Below, one piece after another: positions 19,872 through 31,117 of a DNA stretch of 64,000 nt. A model generated the notes under the pieces. The model ran no database searches. It saw only the letters and a list, made by a program, of their open reading frames with translations, and was not told the DNA's origin. The stretch is from Bacillus infantis (GTDB lineage Bacteria; Bacillota; Bacilli; Bacillales; Cytobacillaceae). Position 1 is the stretch's first letter. Each line of letters opens with the position of its first letter. Location of the stretch: NCBI RefSeq assembly GCF_020171945.1, contig NZ_JAIVAP010000020.1:1-64000 (forward strand), read 5' to 3'. Position numbers and translations under genes: made by a program.

Positions 19872-22109
19872 ATGCAATATTTAACGGATAAATTATTAAA
19901 CGGATTGAATCCCCAGCAGCAGAATGCTGTAAAGGCTACGGACGGGCCGCTGCTCATCATGGCCGGTGCGGGGAGCGGAAAGACGAGGGTGCTGACCCAC
20001 AGGATCGGATATCTGATGGTTGAAAAAGGGGTAAACCCGTATAACATCCTGGCCATCACCTTTACCAACAAGGCGGCAAGGGAAATGCGCGAGAGGATCC
20101 AGAACATGATGGGCGGAGCAGCCGATGATATTTGGATTTCGACGTTCCACTCTATGTGTGTGCGGATCCTCAGGAGAGATATAGACAGAATCGGCTTTAA
20201 CCGGAATTTCACGATACTTGATACAACAGACCAGCAGTCTGTCATTAAGGCAATTCTCAAGGAAAAGAACCTGGATCCGAAAAAATACGACCCGCGTGCA
20301 ATCCTGGGCAGCATCAGCTCGGCAAAAAACGAACTGATCGACCCGGAGGAATATGCAAAGGCGGCCGGCGGCTACTTCGAGCAGATCGTCAGCGATGTAT
20401 ACACAGAATATCAAAGGCGCCTCCGCAAAAATCAGGCGCTGGACTTTGATGACCTGATCATGACAACGATCCAGCTATTCCAGCGGGTGCCTGAGGTGCT
20501 GGAATATTATCAGCGCAAATTCCAATATATCCATGTTGATGAGTATCAGGATACAAACAGAGCACAATATATGCTTGTAAAGCTGATGGCAGACAGATTC
20601 AAGAACCTTTGCGTCGTCGGAGACTCCGACCAGTCGATCTATCGCTGGCGCGGAGCTGACATTGCCAATATCCTCTCTTTTGAAAAAGATTACCAAAATG
20701 CCCGAACGATTCTCCTGGAGCAGAATTACCGCTCAACAAAGCGGATCCTGTTGGCTGCCAATGAGGTGATTGCCAAGAACCTCAACAGGAAGGCCAAGAA
20801 TCTCTGGACAGAAAACGCAGAAGGCAATAAACTGTTCCATTACCGCGCAGACAGCGAGCAGGGAGAAGGGCAGTTTGTCGCAGGGAAAATCAAAGAAATG
20901 GTCGACAGCGGCAAGCGGAAGTACTCCGAGATTGCCATCCTTTACCGGACCAATGCCCAGTCCCGTGTAATGGAGGAAGTACTTCTTAAATCAAACATTG
21001 AGTACTCCATTGTCGGCGGCATCAAGTTCTATGACAGAAAAGAAATCAAGGATATCCTTGCCTATTTGAGGCTGATTGCCAACCCTGATGATGACATCAG
21101 CCTGCAGCGCGTGATTAATGTGCCAAAACGGGGAATAGGCTCAGGGTCCGTGGACAAAATCGCCAACTTTGCGCAGATGCATGATATGACGATGTACCAG
21201 GCACTCGATGCCCTTGATCTGATTGGCCTGAGCCCGAAGATCACGAAGGCGGCAACCGAGTTCCGCGATTTGATCAGAAGCTATGAACAAATGCAGGAAT
21301 ACCTTTCTGTGACAGAGCTTGTTGAAGAAGTGCTGGAAAAGTCCGGCTACAGGGACATGCTGAAGGCAGAAAAGTCTATCGAAGCACAAAGCCGCCTGGA
21401 AAACATCGACGAGTTCTTGTCTGTTACGAAAAACTTCGAGGATGGCAGCGAGGATAGGTCACTTGTTGCCTTCCTTACAGACCTGGCTCTTGTGGCAGAT
21501 ATCGACAAGCTTGAAGACGATGGCACAAAGACCGATTCCGTCGTCCTGATGACGCTTCACTCTGCAAAGGGGCTGGAATTCCCGGTCGTATTCCTGATCG
21601 GGCTTGAGGAAGGCGTCTTCCCTCACAGCCGCTCCCTCATGGAAGAGGCGGAAATGGAAGAAGAGCGCCGTCTCGCCTATGTGGGAATCACCCGTGCAGA
21701 GGAAGAATTATATATTACAAATGCGCAGATGCGGACATTATTCGGACGGACGAATATGAACCCCCCATCGCGCTTTATCCAGGAAATCCCGGCAGACCTA
21801 ATCGAAGGGATCGAGCCAAAGAAGGCATCACCTTCTCCATTTGGCAGCCCTGCAGGAGGGCGGTCACTATCATCCACAGCCCCGCGGCAGGCTATGCGCA
21901 AGGCTGTGGTCAAGCCGGCTGCGGCCTCGACCGGCGGGGATGCACTCGGCTGGCAGGTCGGAGACAAAGCCGTCCATGGGAAATGGGGCACCGGAACAGT
22001 TGTCAGCGTAAAAGGCCAGGGAGAAGGAACGGAGCTCGATATCGCCTTCCCGAGCCCGACCGGCATCAAGCGCCTGCTGGCAAAATTCGCACCGATTACA
22101 AAAGGCTGA
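19872..22109 (+). CDS. pcrA: ATP-dependent DNA helicase PcrA
   Basis: A 745-aa UvrD/Rep-type superfamily 1A 3'-5' helicase, essential in B. subtilis for removing recombination and transcription roadblocks. The Walker A motif is GAGSGKT (residues 32-38); others are [14 protein letters not shown] (Ia), [12 protein letters not shown] (II), [13 protein letters not shown] (III), QNYRSTKRI (IV), and [16 protein letters not shown] (V). The C-terminal ~70 residues hold the Tudor-like segment [20 protein letters not shown] that contacts RNA polymerase in PcrA. Confidence 0.97.
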   Translation: MQYLTDKLLNGLNPQQQNAVKATDGPLLIMAGAGSGKTRVLTHRIGYLMVEKGVNPYNILAITFTNKAAREMRERIQNMMGGAADDIWISTFHSMCVRILRRDIDRIGFNRNFTILDTTDQQSVIKAILKEKNLDPKKYDPRAILGSISSAKNELIDPEEYAKAAGGYFEQIVSDVYTEYQRRLRKNQALDFDDLIMTTIQLFQRVPEVLEYYQRKFQYIHVDEYQDTNRAQYMLVKLMADRFKNLCVVGDSDQSIYRWRGADIANILSFEKDYQNARTILLEQNYRSTKRILLAANEVIAKNLNRKAKNLWTENAEGNKLFHYRADSEQGEGQFVAGKIKEMVDSGKRKYSEIAILYRTNAQSRVMEEVLLKSNIEYSIVGGIKFYDRKEIKDILAYLRLIANPDDDISLQRVINVPKRGIGSGSVDKIANFAQMHDMTMYQALDALDLIGLSPKITKAATEFRDLIRSYEQMQEYLSVTELVEEVLEKSGYRDMLKAEKSIEAQSRLENIDEFLSVTKNFEDGSEDRSLVAFLTDLALVADIDKLEDDGTKTDSVVLMTLHSAKGLEFPVVFLIGLEEGVFPHSRSLMEEAEMEEERRLAYVGITRAEEELYITNAQMRTLFGRTNMNPPSRFIQEIPADLIEGIEPKKASPSPFGSPAGGRSLSSTAPRQAMRKAVVKPAAASTGGDALGWQVGDKAVHGKWGTGTVVSVKGQGEGTELDIAFPSPTGIKRLLAKFAPITKG

Positions 22110-22132
22110 TAGAGTACAGAAATATAGGATAA

Positions 22133-24217
<2,085 letters not shown>

Positions 24218-24231
24218 GAGGTGTAAAAGCA

Positions 24232-25404
24232 GTGAGAAGAACATCAATAATCGCCTTGTCCCTTGCCCTTTTGCTGACAGGCTGCGCCCCCAACTTCCAG
24301 AAGCAGGAGGAAGTGGTGCAGGAGCAGGATGACTCAAAGGAAAATGCGATTATTCCAAACTATAAGATCTCGGATCAGTACTATCGTACGATCCTGCCTT
24401 TTAAGCCCGGGGAAGCACGCGGATTGGTCGTCAATAATATCAATACCAGATATGACCTGAATGAATTTGAGACCGGCCTCATGAGGGTGGCCCAAAATTC
24501 ATTCGATCCTGATAAGTTCTTTTTCCAGGAAGGCCAGTATCTGAAAAGAGATATGGTCAGCAAATGGCTGAGCCGCAAGTATACGGCCGCACAGCTGAAG
24601 GAAAAGAACCTCGAGGAAGAAGACAATCTTGGCCTGAATCCGGTGGATGACGAGAAAGGCGATATCAAATCGAGGGAAGAAAGAAACCCGATTTACCTGG
24701 CCCATATCCTTGAGCATAACTACCTCCTGAAAAATGAAGATGGCAAAGCCTATCTCGGAGGAGTCGTCATCGGTCTCGCAATGAACTCTGTTCACTACTA
24801 CAGAACAGTGGAGTATGGAGATGTTTTTGAGAAAAAAATTGACCATGCCACTCTTGAAAAAGAAGGAAAGCAGATTGCCGATCAGGTATTAAGCAGACTC
24901 CGCAGCATGGACGAGCTTAAAAATGTACCGATCACCATCGCCCTTTTCGAGCAGGAAAGCAATAAATCAGTCGTGCCTGGCACCTTCTTCGCCTATGCCC
25001 AGGCGGACAAAGGAAGCAGCAAGCTTGGCGGCTGGGAAAATGTAGATGAAGAATACGTCCTATTCCCATCCCCTGGAGCCACCGAAGATCACAGGGAAGA
25101 CGTCACCTCATTCCTTAACTTCAAGCAGGACGTCGAAAAATACTTCCCGAACTTCAACGGGGTCATCGGAAAAGCCTTCTATGCCCAGGATCAGCTTCAG
25201 CAGCTGAACATCGAAATCCCGATCCAATTCTACGGGAAAGCAGAAGGCATCGGCTTTACCCAATATGTGACCGGACTCGTCATGAAGCATTTCCCTGACT
25301 ATATATCCGTCCAGGTCAGCGTCACCTCCGTCAACGGCCCGGAAGCACTCATCGTCCGGAAATCCGGGGACCAGGAACCATTTGTGCATATTTATCAGCA
25401 ATAG
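24232..25404 (+). CDS. camS: CamS-family sex-pheromone-precursor lipoprotein
   Basis: A 390-aa lipoprotein of the CamS (B. subtilis YerH) family. The signal peptide MRRTSIIALSLALLLTGC ends with a lipobox. In staphylococci the cleaved signal peptide of CamS yields an enterococcal pheromone (cAM373); the hydrophobic core here differs, so the name reflects family only. GTG start with AGAGGTG upstream, 14 bases after ligA, so pcrB-pcrA-ligA-camS are probably one transcription unit ending in a hairpin. Confidence 0.9.
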   Translation: MRRTSIIALSLALLLTGCAPNFQKQEEVVQEQDDSKENAIIPNYKISDQYYRTILPFKPGEARGLVVNNINTRYDLNEFETGLMRVAQNSFDPDKFFFQEGQYLKRDMVSKWLSRKYTAAQLKEKNLEEEDNLGLNPVDDEKGDIKSREERNPIYLAHILEHNYLLKNEDGKAYLGGVVIGLAMNSVHYYRTVEYGDVFEKKIDHATLEKEGKQIADQVLSRLRSMDELKNVPITIALFEQESNKSVVPGTFFAYAQADKGSSKLGGWENVDEEYVLFPSPGATEDHREDVTSFLNFKQDVEKYFPNFNGVIGKAFYAQDQLQQLNIEIPIQFYGKAEGIGFTQYVTGLVMKHFPDYISVQVSVTSVNGPEALIVRKSGDQEPFVHIYQQ

Positions 25405-25409
25405 AAGAG

Positions 25410-25441
25410 CAGGCAGCCGCTTTGGGGCTGCTTGTTTTTTT
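25410..25441 (+). terminator. Terminator after camS
   Basis: CAGGCAGCC pairs with GGCTGCTTG (one G-T pair) around a short loop, followed by T7. Confidence 0.8.
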
Positions 25442-25475
25442 GTGGCGGGTGCGGGAGGTGTGCGTGGGGTTGGGG

Positions 25476-26030
25476 GTTGGTAGAAAAAAGCGTGAAATGG
25501 TAGAAAAAAGGCTAGATTGGTTAAATTATTGCGCGAATCGGTAGAAAAAAGGCTTCAGTCGGTAGAAAAAGCTGCAGAATGATGAAAATGCCTTCAGTTC
25601 GCTCTTCGAAATGGGGTATCTGAGAGGCTTTTGTGGAGAGTTGTGCCTTTTTTAGAGGATTCAGCCCGCTGAGATGCCCGTCGGGAGGGAGTTGGTAGAA
25701 AAAAGCGTAAAATGGTAGAAAAAAGGCTAGATTGGTTAAATTATTGTGTGAATCGGTAGAAAAAAGGTGCCAGTCGGTAGAAAAAGCCGCAGAATGATGA
25801 AAAAGCCTCCGATCTCTCTTCAAAATGAACTATTCGAGCGCCTTTCATGGGACGCTGTGCCATATTCTAGAGGATTCAGCCCGCAAAGAGAGCTGTTCAA
25901 AGGGAGTTGGTAGAAAAAAGTGTGAATTAATTAAAAAACGAGCTGAATTAGTGAAATTATTGCGCGAATCGGTAGAAAAAAGCTGCAAGCCGGTAGAAAA
26001 AGCCGCAGAATGATGAAAAAGCTCCCCCCG
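25476..26030. repeat. Three tandem ~215-bp repeat units of the GGTAGAAAAA family
   Basis: Units start with GTTGGTAGAAAAAAG at 25476, 25691 and 25906, an even 215-base spacing. Each has an A-rich half where GGTAGAAAAA or GGTTAAATTATTG(C/T)G recurs every 20-21 bases, ending near GCAGAATGATGAAAA, then a spacer half with AGAGGATTCAGCCCGC. The whole camS-NERD gap (25445-26341) holds no credible gene. Open frames across the units (for example 25825-26013 plus) are the repeat itself being read. The family is related to the inverted copy at 391-790. Confidence 0.8.
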
Positions 26031-26341
26031 ACCTCTTTTCAAAACAAGCTTTTAAGCTAAAAGAGAAAGCTTGGCAGGTCCACGAAAGCCCTTTTATGTG
26101 AGACTCACCTGAAAATGTGCAATTATAGCTAAAAAACCTCATGTAATTCACAAAGCAAGCCCCAATTATACAAACTCCGCCCACCAGCTGCCCAATCACT
26201 GCCCGGAATGACTCATAAGATGCTCCACCTTCTGGCCACCCGCCCCCTCTCCAAAAGTCCAAACAAAATTTCCCCATAAAAACAGGATTTCCACACCCAA
26301 ACCAAGTATATAAATACTAGAAAATAAGAAAGGAGCTTTCT

Positions 26342-27295
26342 ATGATCATAAAAAAGTTAGAAATGCCTTTAACATTGCAAAAGCTGCAGGCCCTTCATCG
26401 AAGATTGCCGCAGAACCACCCCAAATACCAGGTTATCCAGGAAAAAATGGCGAAGGGGCTTGCCGGTTACAGGGGGGAGCTTGCGGTGGAGTACCAGCTC
26501 AGTTTTCTTCCTAAAGATCAGTATTTAATATTCCACAATATCCGTCTGCAGGAACAGGAGCATTTTTTTCAAATGGATTTCGTCCTCTTATCCAAAGAAT
26601 TCGTTCTCTCTATTGAAGTAAAGAATATGGCTGGCACTTTGTATTTCGATCCTGTTTTCCAGCAGCTGGTCCGGACGCAAAACGAAAAGGAGGAGGCATT
26701 TCCTGATCAGCTTATCCAAATTCAGCGCCACAAATCCCTCATGGCCAATTGGCTTAGTACTCATAGCTATCCCTCCATCCCGATTGAATCCCTCATAGCC
26801 ATAAGCAGCCCATACACATTATTAAAAACAAGCCCCAGGAATGAATCGATCTCCAGAATAATCCTTCATAGCGAAGCGCTTCCAGCTAAAATAAAGAAGC
26901 TTGAATTAACCTATAGAAAGAGCTGCCTGGATGATAAACAGTGGAGAAAGCTCGGCCGCCTGATTCAAAAGAAAGATACCCCTTTAAATGCCGATATCCT
27001 TGATCAATATGATATCCGGAAAGATGAGCTCATCAGAGGTGTAATCTGCCCATCCTGCCATGCCTTTCCGATGGGAAGGACACATGGGACATGGTTGTGT
27101 CCGCAATGCCACTTCAAGGCAGCAGATTGCCACCTGCCTGCTCTTGAAGATTATCGCTTATTGATAGGTGGGACAATCACAAACAGAGAGGCCAGATTTT
27201 TTTTGGATATATCGTCACTTCAGCTTGCAGGGCGCCTGCTTCATCATGCACAGTCTGATGGAAAAACAAAGGGAAGGATCTATATATTAAAATAA
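26342..27295 (+). CDS. NERD domain (nuclease-related) protein
   Basis: A 317-aa protein with an N-terminal NERD domain (residues ~40-160): GYRGELAVEYQL, then the acidic QMDFVLL and IEVKN strands that resemble the catalytic D-ExK core of restriction-like nucleases. The C-terminus carries a zinc-ribbon-like pair, CPSC (~236) and CPQC (~254). The function is not known; a DNA/RNA-end role is inferred from the fold. The ATG has GAAAGGAG upstream. It follows the tandem repeats and is not obviously in an operon. Confidence 0.88.
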   Translation: MIIKKLEMPLTLQKLQALHRRLPQNHPKYQVIQEKMAKGLAGYRGELAVEYQLSFLPKDQYLIFHNIRLQEQEHFFQMDFVLLSKEFVLSIEVKNMAGTLYFDPVFQQLVRTQNEKEEAFPDQLIQIQRHKSLMANWLSTHSYPSIPIESLIAISSPYTLLKTSPRNESISRIILHSEALPAKIKKLELTYRKSCLDDKQWRKLGRLIQKKDTPLNADILDQYDIRKDELIRGVICPSCHAFPMGRTHGTWLCPQCHFKAADCHLPALEDYRLLIGGTITNREARFFLDISSLQLAGRLLHHAQSDGKTKGRIYILK

Positions 27296-27337
27296 TAACC
27301 TGCAAAACTTTTGGAAAAATAAACATTTCTCAGAATG

Positions 27338-27391
27338 TTGGAGATAAATAGAAAGACATGTTAAAATGGAACCTGGATGTAAACGTTTTAG
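27338..27391 (+). promoter_or_regulatory. Promoter and cre-like site upstream of pruA
   Basis: TTGGAG (27338-27343) and TAAAAT (27362-27367) are spaced by 18 bases. Overlapping the predicted transcript start, TGTAAACGTTTTAG (27378-27391) matches 12 of 14 positions of the CcpA cre consensus TGWAANCGNTNWCA. Repression by preferred sugars is inferred. Confidence 0.55.
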
Positions 27392-27410
27392 TACATAGGA
27401 GGCGTTATAA

Positions 27411-28958
27411 ATGGTACAACCTTACAAGCATGAACCTTTTACTAATTTTTCTATTGAAGAAGAGCGCGATGGCTATTTGCAGGGCTTAAAGACTGTTGAG
27501 GGCTATCTTGGCCAGGATTATGATCTGCTGATTGGCGGAGAGCGCGTTTCGACTGAAGATAAAATAGTTTCCTATAATCCTTCTAATAAAGAAGAAGTGA
27601 TCGGCCGTGTATCAAAGGCGACGCAGGAGCATGCCGAGCAGGCAATGCAGGCGGCTGTCGAAGCTTTCAAGACGTGGAGGAAGGTTAAGCCTGAGACGCG
27701 TGCTGACGTGCTTTTCAAGGCAGCTGCGATTATCCGCCGCCGCAAGCATGAGTTCTCTGCTTTGCTGACAAAGGAAGCGGGCAAGCCTTGGAATGAGGCT
27801 GATGCAGATACTGCGGAAGCGATTGACTTCCTTGAGTATTATGCGCGCCAGGCACTGAAAGTGAAAGACGGCATGCCAGTGAACAGCCGTCCGAATGAAT
27901 ATAACCGCTATGATTATATTCCATTGGGCGTTGGCATCGTTATTTCTCCTTGGAACTTCCCGCTTGCGATCATGGCTGGTACGACTGTAGCTGCCATTGT
28001 TGCCGGAAACACAGTACTGCTTAAGCCGGCTTCAACTACTCCTGTAGTAGCGGCGAAATTCGTTGAAGTCATGGAGCAGGCAGGCCTGCCGAAGGGCGTC
28101 CTTAACTTTGTACCTGGTAGCGGCGCAGAAGTGGGCGACTATCTTGTTGACCATAAGGACACACGCTTCATTTCATTTACAGGATCACGTGATGTTGGTC
28201 TGCGCATCAATGAGCGTGCTTCTAAATTGAATGAAGGCCAGATCTGGCTCAAGCGCGTAATCGCGGAAATGGGCGGAAAAGATACAATTGTCGTTGATAA
28301 AGAGGCTGACCTTGAGCTTGCGGCACAGTCAATCGTTGCTTCTGCATTCGGTTTCTCCGGACAGAAATGCTCTGCCTGCTCACGTGCAGTGGTGGTAGAG
28401 GATGTATACGATCAGGTGCTTAACCGTGTGGTTGAGCTGACAAATGATCTGACACAGGGCAACCCGGAAGACAAGAGCAATTTCATGGGTCCTGTTATCG
28501 ACCAGAATGCATTTGATAAGATTATGAGCTATGTTGAAATCGGCAAAGAAGAAGGCAAGCTGATGACAGGCGGAGAAGGGGACAGCTCTAAAGGCTACTT
28601 CATCAAACCGACTGTGTTCGCTGACCTTGCTCCTGATGCACGTTTGATGCAGGAAGAAATCTTTGGGCCGGTTGTCGGCTTCACAAAGGCTAAAGACTTT
28701 GACCATGCATTGGAAATTGCCAATAATACAGAATACGGATTAACAGGTGCGGTCATCACAACGAACCGCGAAAACATCCAGAAAGCGCGCGAAGATTTCC
28801 ATGTCGGAAATCTGTATTTCAACCGCGGCTGTACAGGAGCGATCGTTGGATACCAGCCATTCGGCGGATTCAACATGTCAGGTACAGATTCAAAAGCTGG
28901 AGGCCCTGACTATATCCTTCTGCATATGCAGGCGAAGACTACTTCTGAAATGTACTAA
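27411..28958 (+). CDS. pruA: L-glutamate gamma-semialdehyde (P5C) dehydrogenase
   Basis: A 515-aa aldehyde dehydrogenase that oxidises pyrroline-5-carboxylate/glutamate semialdehyde to glutamate with NAD, the last step of proline and arginine breakdown. It has the PruA N-terminus ([16 protein letters not shown]), the cofactor segment [13 protein letters not shown], general base Glu286 (VIAEMGGKD), and nucleophile Cys320 in [10 protein letters not shown]. It is close to B. subtilis RocA/PutC. No proline dehydrogenase is in the window; the symporters that follow suggest proline use. Confidence 0.93.
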   Translation: MVQPYKHEPFTNFSIEEERDGYLQGLKTVEGYLGQDYDLLIGGERVSTEDKIVSYNPSNKEEVIGRVSKATQEHAEQAMQAAVEAFKTWRKVKPETRADVLFKAAAIIRRRKHEFSALLTKEAGKPWNEADADTAEAIDFLEYYARQALKVKDGMPVNSRPNEYNRYDYIPLGVGIVISPWNFPLAIMAGTTVAAIVAGNTVLLKPASTTPVVAAKFVEVMEQAGLPKGVLNFVPGSGAEVGDYLVDHKDTRFISFTGSRDVGLRINERASKLNEGQIWLKRVIAEMGGKDTIVVDKEADLELAAQSIVASAFGFSGQKCSACSRAVVVEDVYDQVLNRVVELTNDLTQGNPEDKSNFMGPVIDQNAFDKIMSYVEIGKEEGKLMTGGEGDSSKGYFIKPTVFADLAPDARLMQEEIFGPVVGFTKAKDFDHALEIANNTEYGLTGAVITTNRENIQKAREDFHVGNLYFNRGCTGAIVGYQPFGGFNMSGTDSKAGGPDYILLHMQAKTTSEMY

Positions 28959-28975
28959 ATCCGGACTGCCGGACG

Positions 28976-29007
28976 GCCCGCTTCCCATTATGGGATGCGG
29001 GCTTTTT
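28976..29007 (+). terminator. Terminator after pruA
   Basis: GCCCGC-T-TCCCAT / ATGGGAT-GCGGGC hairpin followed by T5. Confidence 0.85.
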
Positions 29008-29052
29008 GTGCTGCATCGATTCTAGTAGAATAGTCATATTTTTATCTTAATA

Positions 29053-29081
29053 TTTATACTATTAAATTAATTGTGTATAAT
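29053..29081 (+). promoter_or_regulatory. Candidate promoter for the small peptide and first symporter
   Basis: A perfect -10 TATAAT at 29076-29081 with a weak -35 (TTTATA, 17-base spacer) in an AT-rich region after the pruA terminator. Confidence 0.5.
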
Positions 29082-29132
29082 CTTATTAGTTTTACCCTCT
29101 TAAAGCCGCTTGTTAGGAGGGGGGAACAGGAT

Positions 29133-29152
29133 TTAATCAAACGTTTGATTAA
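29133..29152. promoter_or_regulatory. Perfect 20-bp palindrome, candidate operator
   Basis: TTAATCAAAC-GTTTGATTAA is a perfect inverted repeat with no spacer, 52 bases after the -10 and 36 bases before the 34-aa gene. It looks like an operator for a dimeric repressor (TetR-like sites often have this form), but no regulator gene is adjacent, so the binding protein is unknown. Confidence 0.5.
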
Positions 29153-29187
29153 GAAGCTTTTACTAAAAAAAATGGAGGTGGGGGGAG

Positions 29188-29292
29188 ATGGGCTTGAGCG
29201 GAATGACGATTTTCTGGCTGTTTGTGCCAATGCCGGCATTGATTTTGCTTTCTATCATCACATATTTTACGGAGAGGAGAATGGAAAGATGA
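29188..29292 (+). CDS. 34-aa membrane peptide preceding symporter (symporter small accessory protein)
   Basis: Thirty-four residues, beginning MGLSGMTIFWLFVPMPALIL and ending in the charged tail TERRMER: one membrane segment. A very strong ribosome binding site (GGAGGTGGGGGG) precedes its ATG. The TGA overlaps the symporter ATG (ATGA), so the two are translationally coupled. It fits the known class of tiny proteins encoded just before sodium:solute symporters. The intact second symporter at 31118 has no such partner. Confidence 0.72.
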   Translation: MGLSGMTIFWLFVPMPALILLSIITYFTERRMER

Positions 29293-30754
29293 TGTCTACG
29301 GCTACATTGGTTACTTTTATTGTCTATCTGGCCGGGATGCTGGCGATTGGCCTGTTTTTTTACCGGATGACCAGCAATCTGTCTGATTATGTATTAGGCG
29401 GGAGGAGCCTGGGGCCAGGGGTGGCAGCGTTAAGCGCCGGAGCCTCTGACATGAGCGGCTGGCTTCTTCTGGGACTGCCGGGTGCCGCCTATGTTTCCGG
29501 ATTCTCTGCTGTCTGGATCTGCATCGGCCTTTCTGCAGGCGCTTATCTGAACTGGCAGTTTGTCGCACGGAGGCTGAGGGCCTATACAGAGGTTTCCCGG
29601 AACTCCATTACGATTCCTGATTATCTTGAGAACCGCTTCAGGGACGATTCGAAAGTGCTGAGGGTGATTTCTGCATTTGTTATTTTATTATTTTTTACCT
29701 TTTATGCTTCATCAGGAATGGTGGCAGGAGGCAAGCTGTTTGAAAATTCCTTTGGGCTTCAGTATGAAGCTGCCTTGTGATCGGTGCCATCGTCATCATT
29801 TCCTATACCTTCCTTGGCGGCTTTCTCGCGGTAAGCTGGACTGACTTTGTACAGGGGATCCTGATGTTCATTGCCCTGTTGATTGTACCGATTGCGGCCA
29901 TCAGTGAAGTCGGCGGCTGGAGCGAGGCTGTTGATAAGGTGGGAAGCATCAAGCCGGACGGCCTTGATGTTTTTGCCGGCACAACGGCAATCGGGATCAT
30001 ATCTTCCATGGCCTGGGGTCTTGGTTACTTTGGGCAGCCGCATATCATCACCCGTTTTATGGCATTGAGGTCAACCAGGGATGTGCCGATGGCAAGGCTG
30101 ATTGGGATGGTATGGATGATTGCGGGGCTGTTTGGTGCCATTTTTACCGGTTTTGCAGGCATTGCTTATTTTGCGGATGCACCGTTAAAGGATTCAGAAA
30201 CCGTCTTTATGGACTTTAGCTCTCTGCTGTTCAATCCATGGATCTCCGGCATTCTACTTGCTGCCATCCTTTCGGCCATTATGAGTACGATCGACTCCCA
30301 GCTGCTTGTGTCCTCAAGTGCAGTGGCCGAGGATTTTTATAAAGCCGTCTTCAGGAAGGGAGCCGGGGAAAAGGAGCTTGTATGGGTAGGCAGGATCTCG
30401 GTCATCGTGATTGCCCTGATTGCCATCATCCTTGCCATGAACCCGGAAAGCTCTGTCCTTGATCTTGTCAGCTATGCGTGGGGCGGATTTGGCGCGGCAT
30501 TCGGTCCAGTGATCATCCTGTCGCTTTTCTGGAAGCGAATGACAAGGAATGGTGCGCTCGCGGGGCTTATCTCCGGAGCGGCCACTGTTGTCATTTGGGA
30601 AAAATTAAAGGGAGGCATCTTTGATCTGTACGAAATTGTGCCAGGTTTTCTCGTATGTACAGCGGCTATTATTATTTTCAGCCTGGCATCTTCTTCACCG
30701 GATAAGGAAATCGAGGAAGAGTTTGAAAAGGCAAAGGAATCCTCTTTTAATTGA
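29289..30754 (+). pseudogene. putP: Sodium:solute symporter (PutP/OpuE type), frameshifted
   Basis: A proline-type SSS symporter gene of about 488 codons, broken by one missing base near 29778. The first part ends FENSFGLQYEAAL then stops at TGA; the next frame resumes IGAIVIISYTFLGGFLA, exactly where the intact paralog at 31118 reads TALLIGAIVII. Everything else is intact, including YVLGGRSLGPGV and the Na-site region SAGASDMSGWLLLGLPG. It may be a real recent mutation or a sequencing error. The start is ATG 29289 with GGAGAGGAG, overlapping the 34-aa peptide gene. Confidence 0.85.
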
Positions 30755-30770
30755 AAAAATCTATCTATCG

Positions 30771-30799
30771 AAAAGCAGGCTATTATGGCCTGCTTTTTT
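30771..30799 (+). terminator. Terminator after first symporter
   Basis: AAAAGCAGGC / GCCTGCTTTT stem with a 7-base loop, then T-rich. Confidence 0.88.
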
Positions 30800-31117
30800 A
30801 TATTTCGGAGAAAACCCTGACTTAATTTTATAAATTTAGATGAATAGATACTCGTGTATAACCGTTTTCTTAATTATATATGCAAATTTACTGAATAAAT
30901 ATAAATGGTATTTTAGAAAACTGAATATTTTCCCTGTTCTGATTATTCATCTGTGTTACGCTTATTAACGGCTGTTAAACGGCGGGAGTGAGGATTGTTT
31001 TCTTTCAGTGTTTTTTCGAATGATGATGCCTGCATAAGGTTGCAGAAAAACTGCATAGAAAATGATGCTCGTATTTAAAAACTCAATTGGTTAAGGAAAG
31101 GAGAATGCTTTAAAACA
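30800..31117 (+). other. AT-rich leader of the second symporter; no gene seen
   Basis: About 320 bases without a credible open frame. TTTACT and TATTTT spaced 16 bases apart (around 30888-30915) could be a weak promoter. The ribosome binding site AAAGGAG precedes the symporter. Nothing else is recognisable. Confidence 0.5.

Noticed and set aside
25521-26013. Several 60-100-codon frames on both strands in the 25.5-26.0 kb array
   Set aside because: They are translations of the tandem repeat units; amino-acid periodicity follows the DNA repeat and there is no ribosome binding site.
25476-26030. CRISPR array
   Set aside because: The spacing is regular, but the repeated words are degenerate and 20-21 bases apart without unique spacers, and no cas genes are present.
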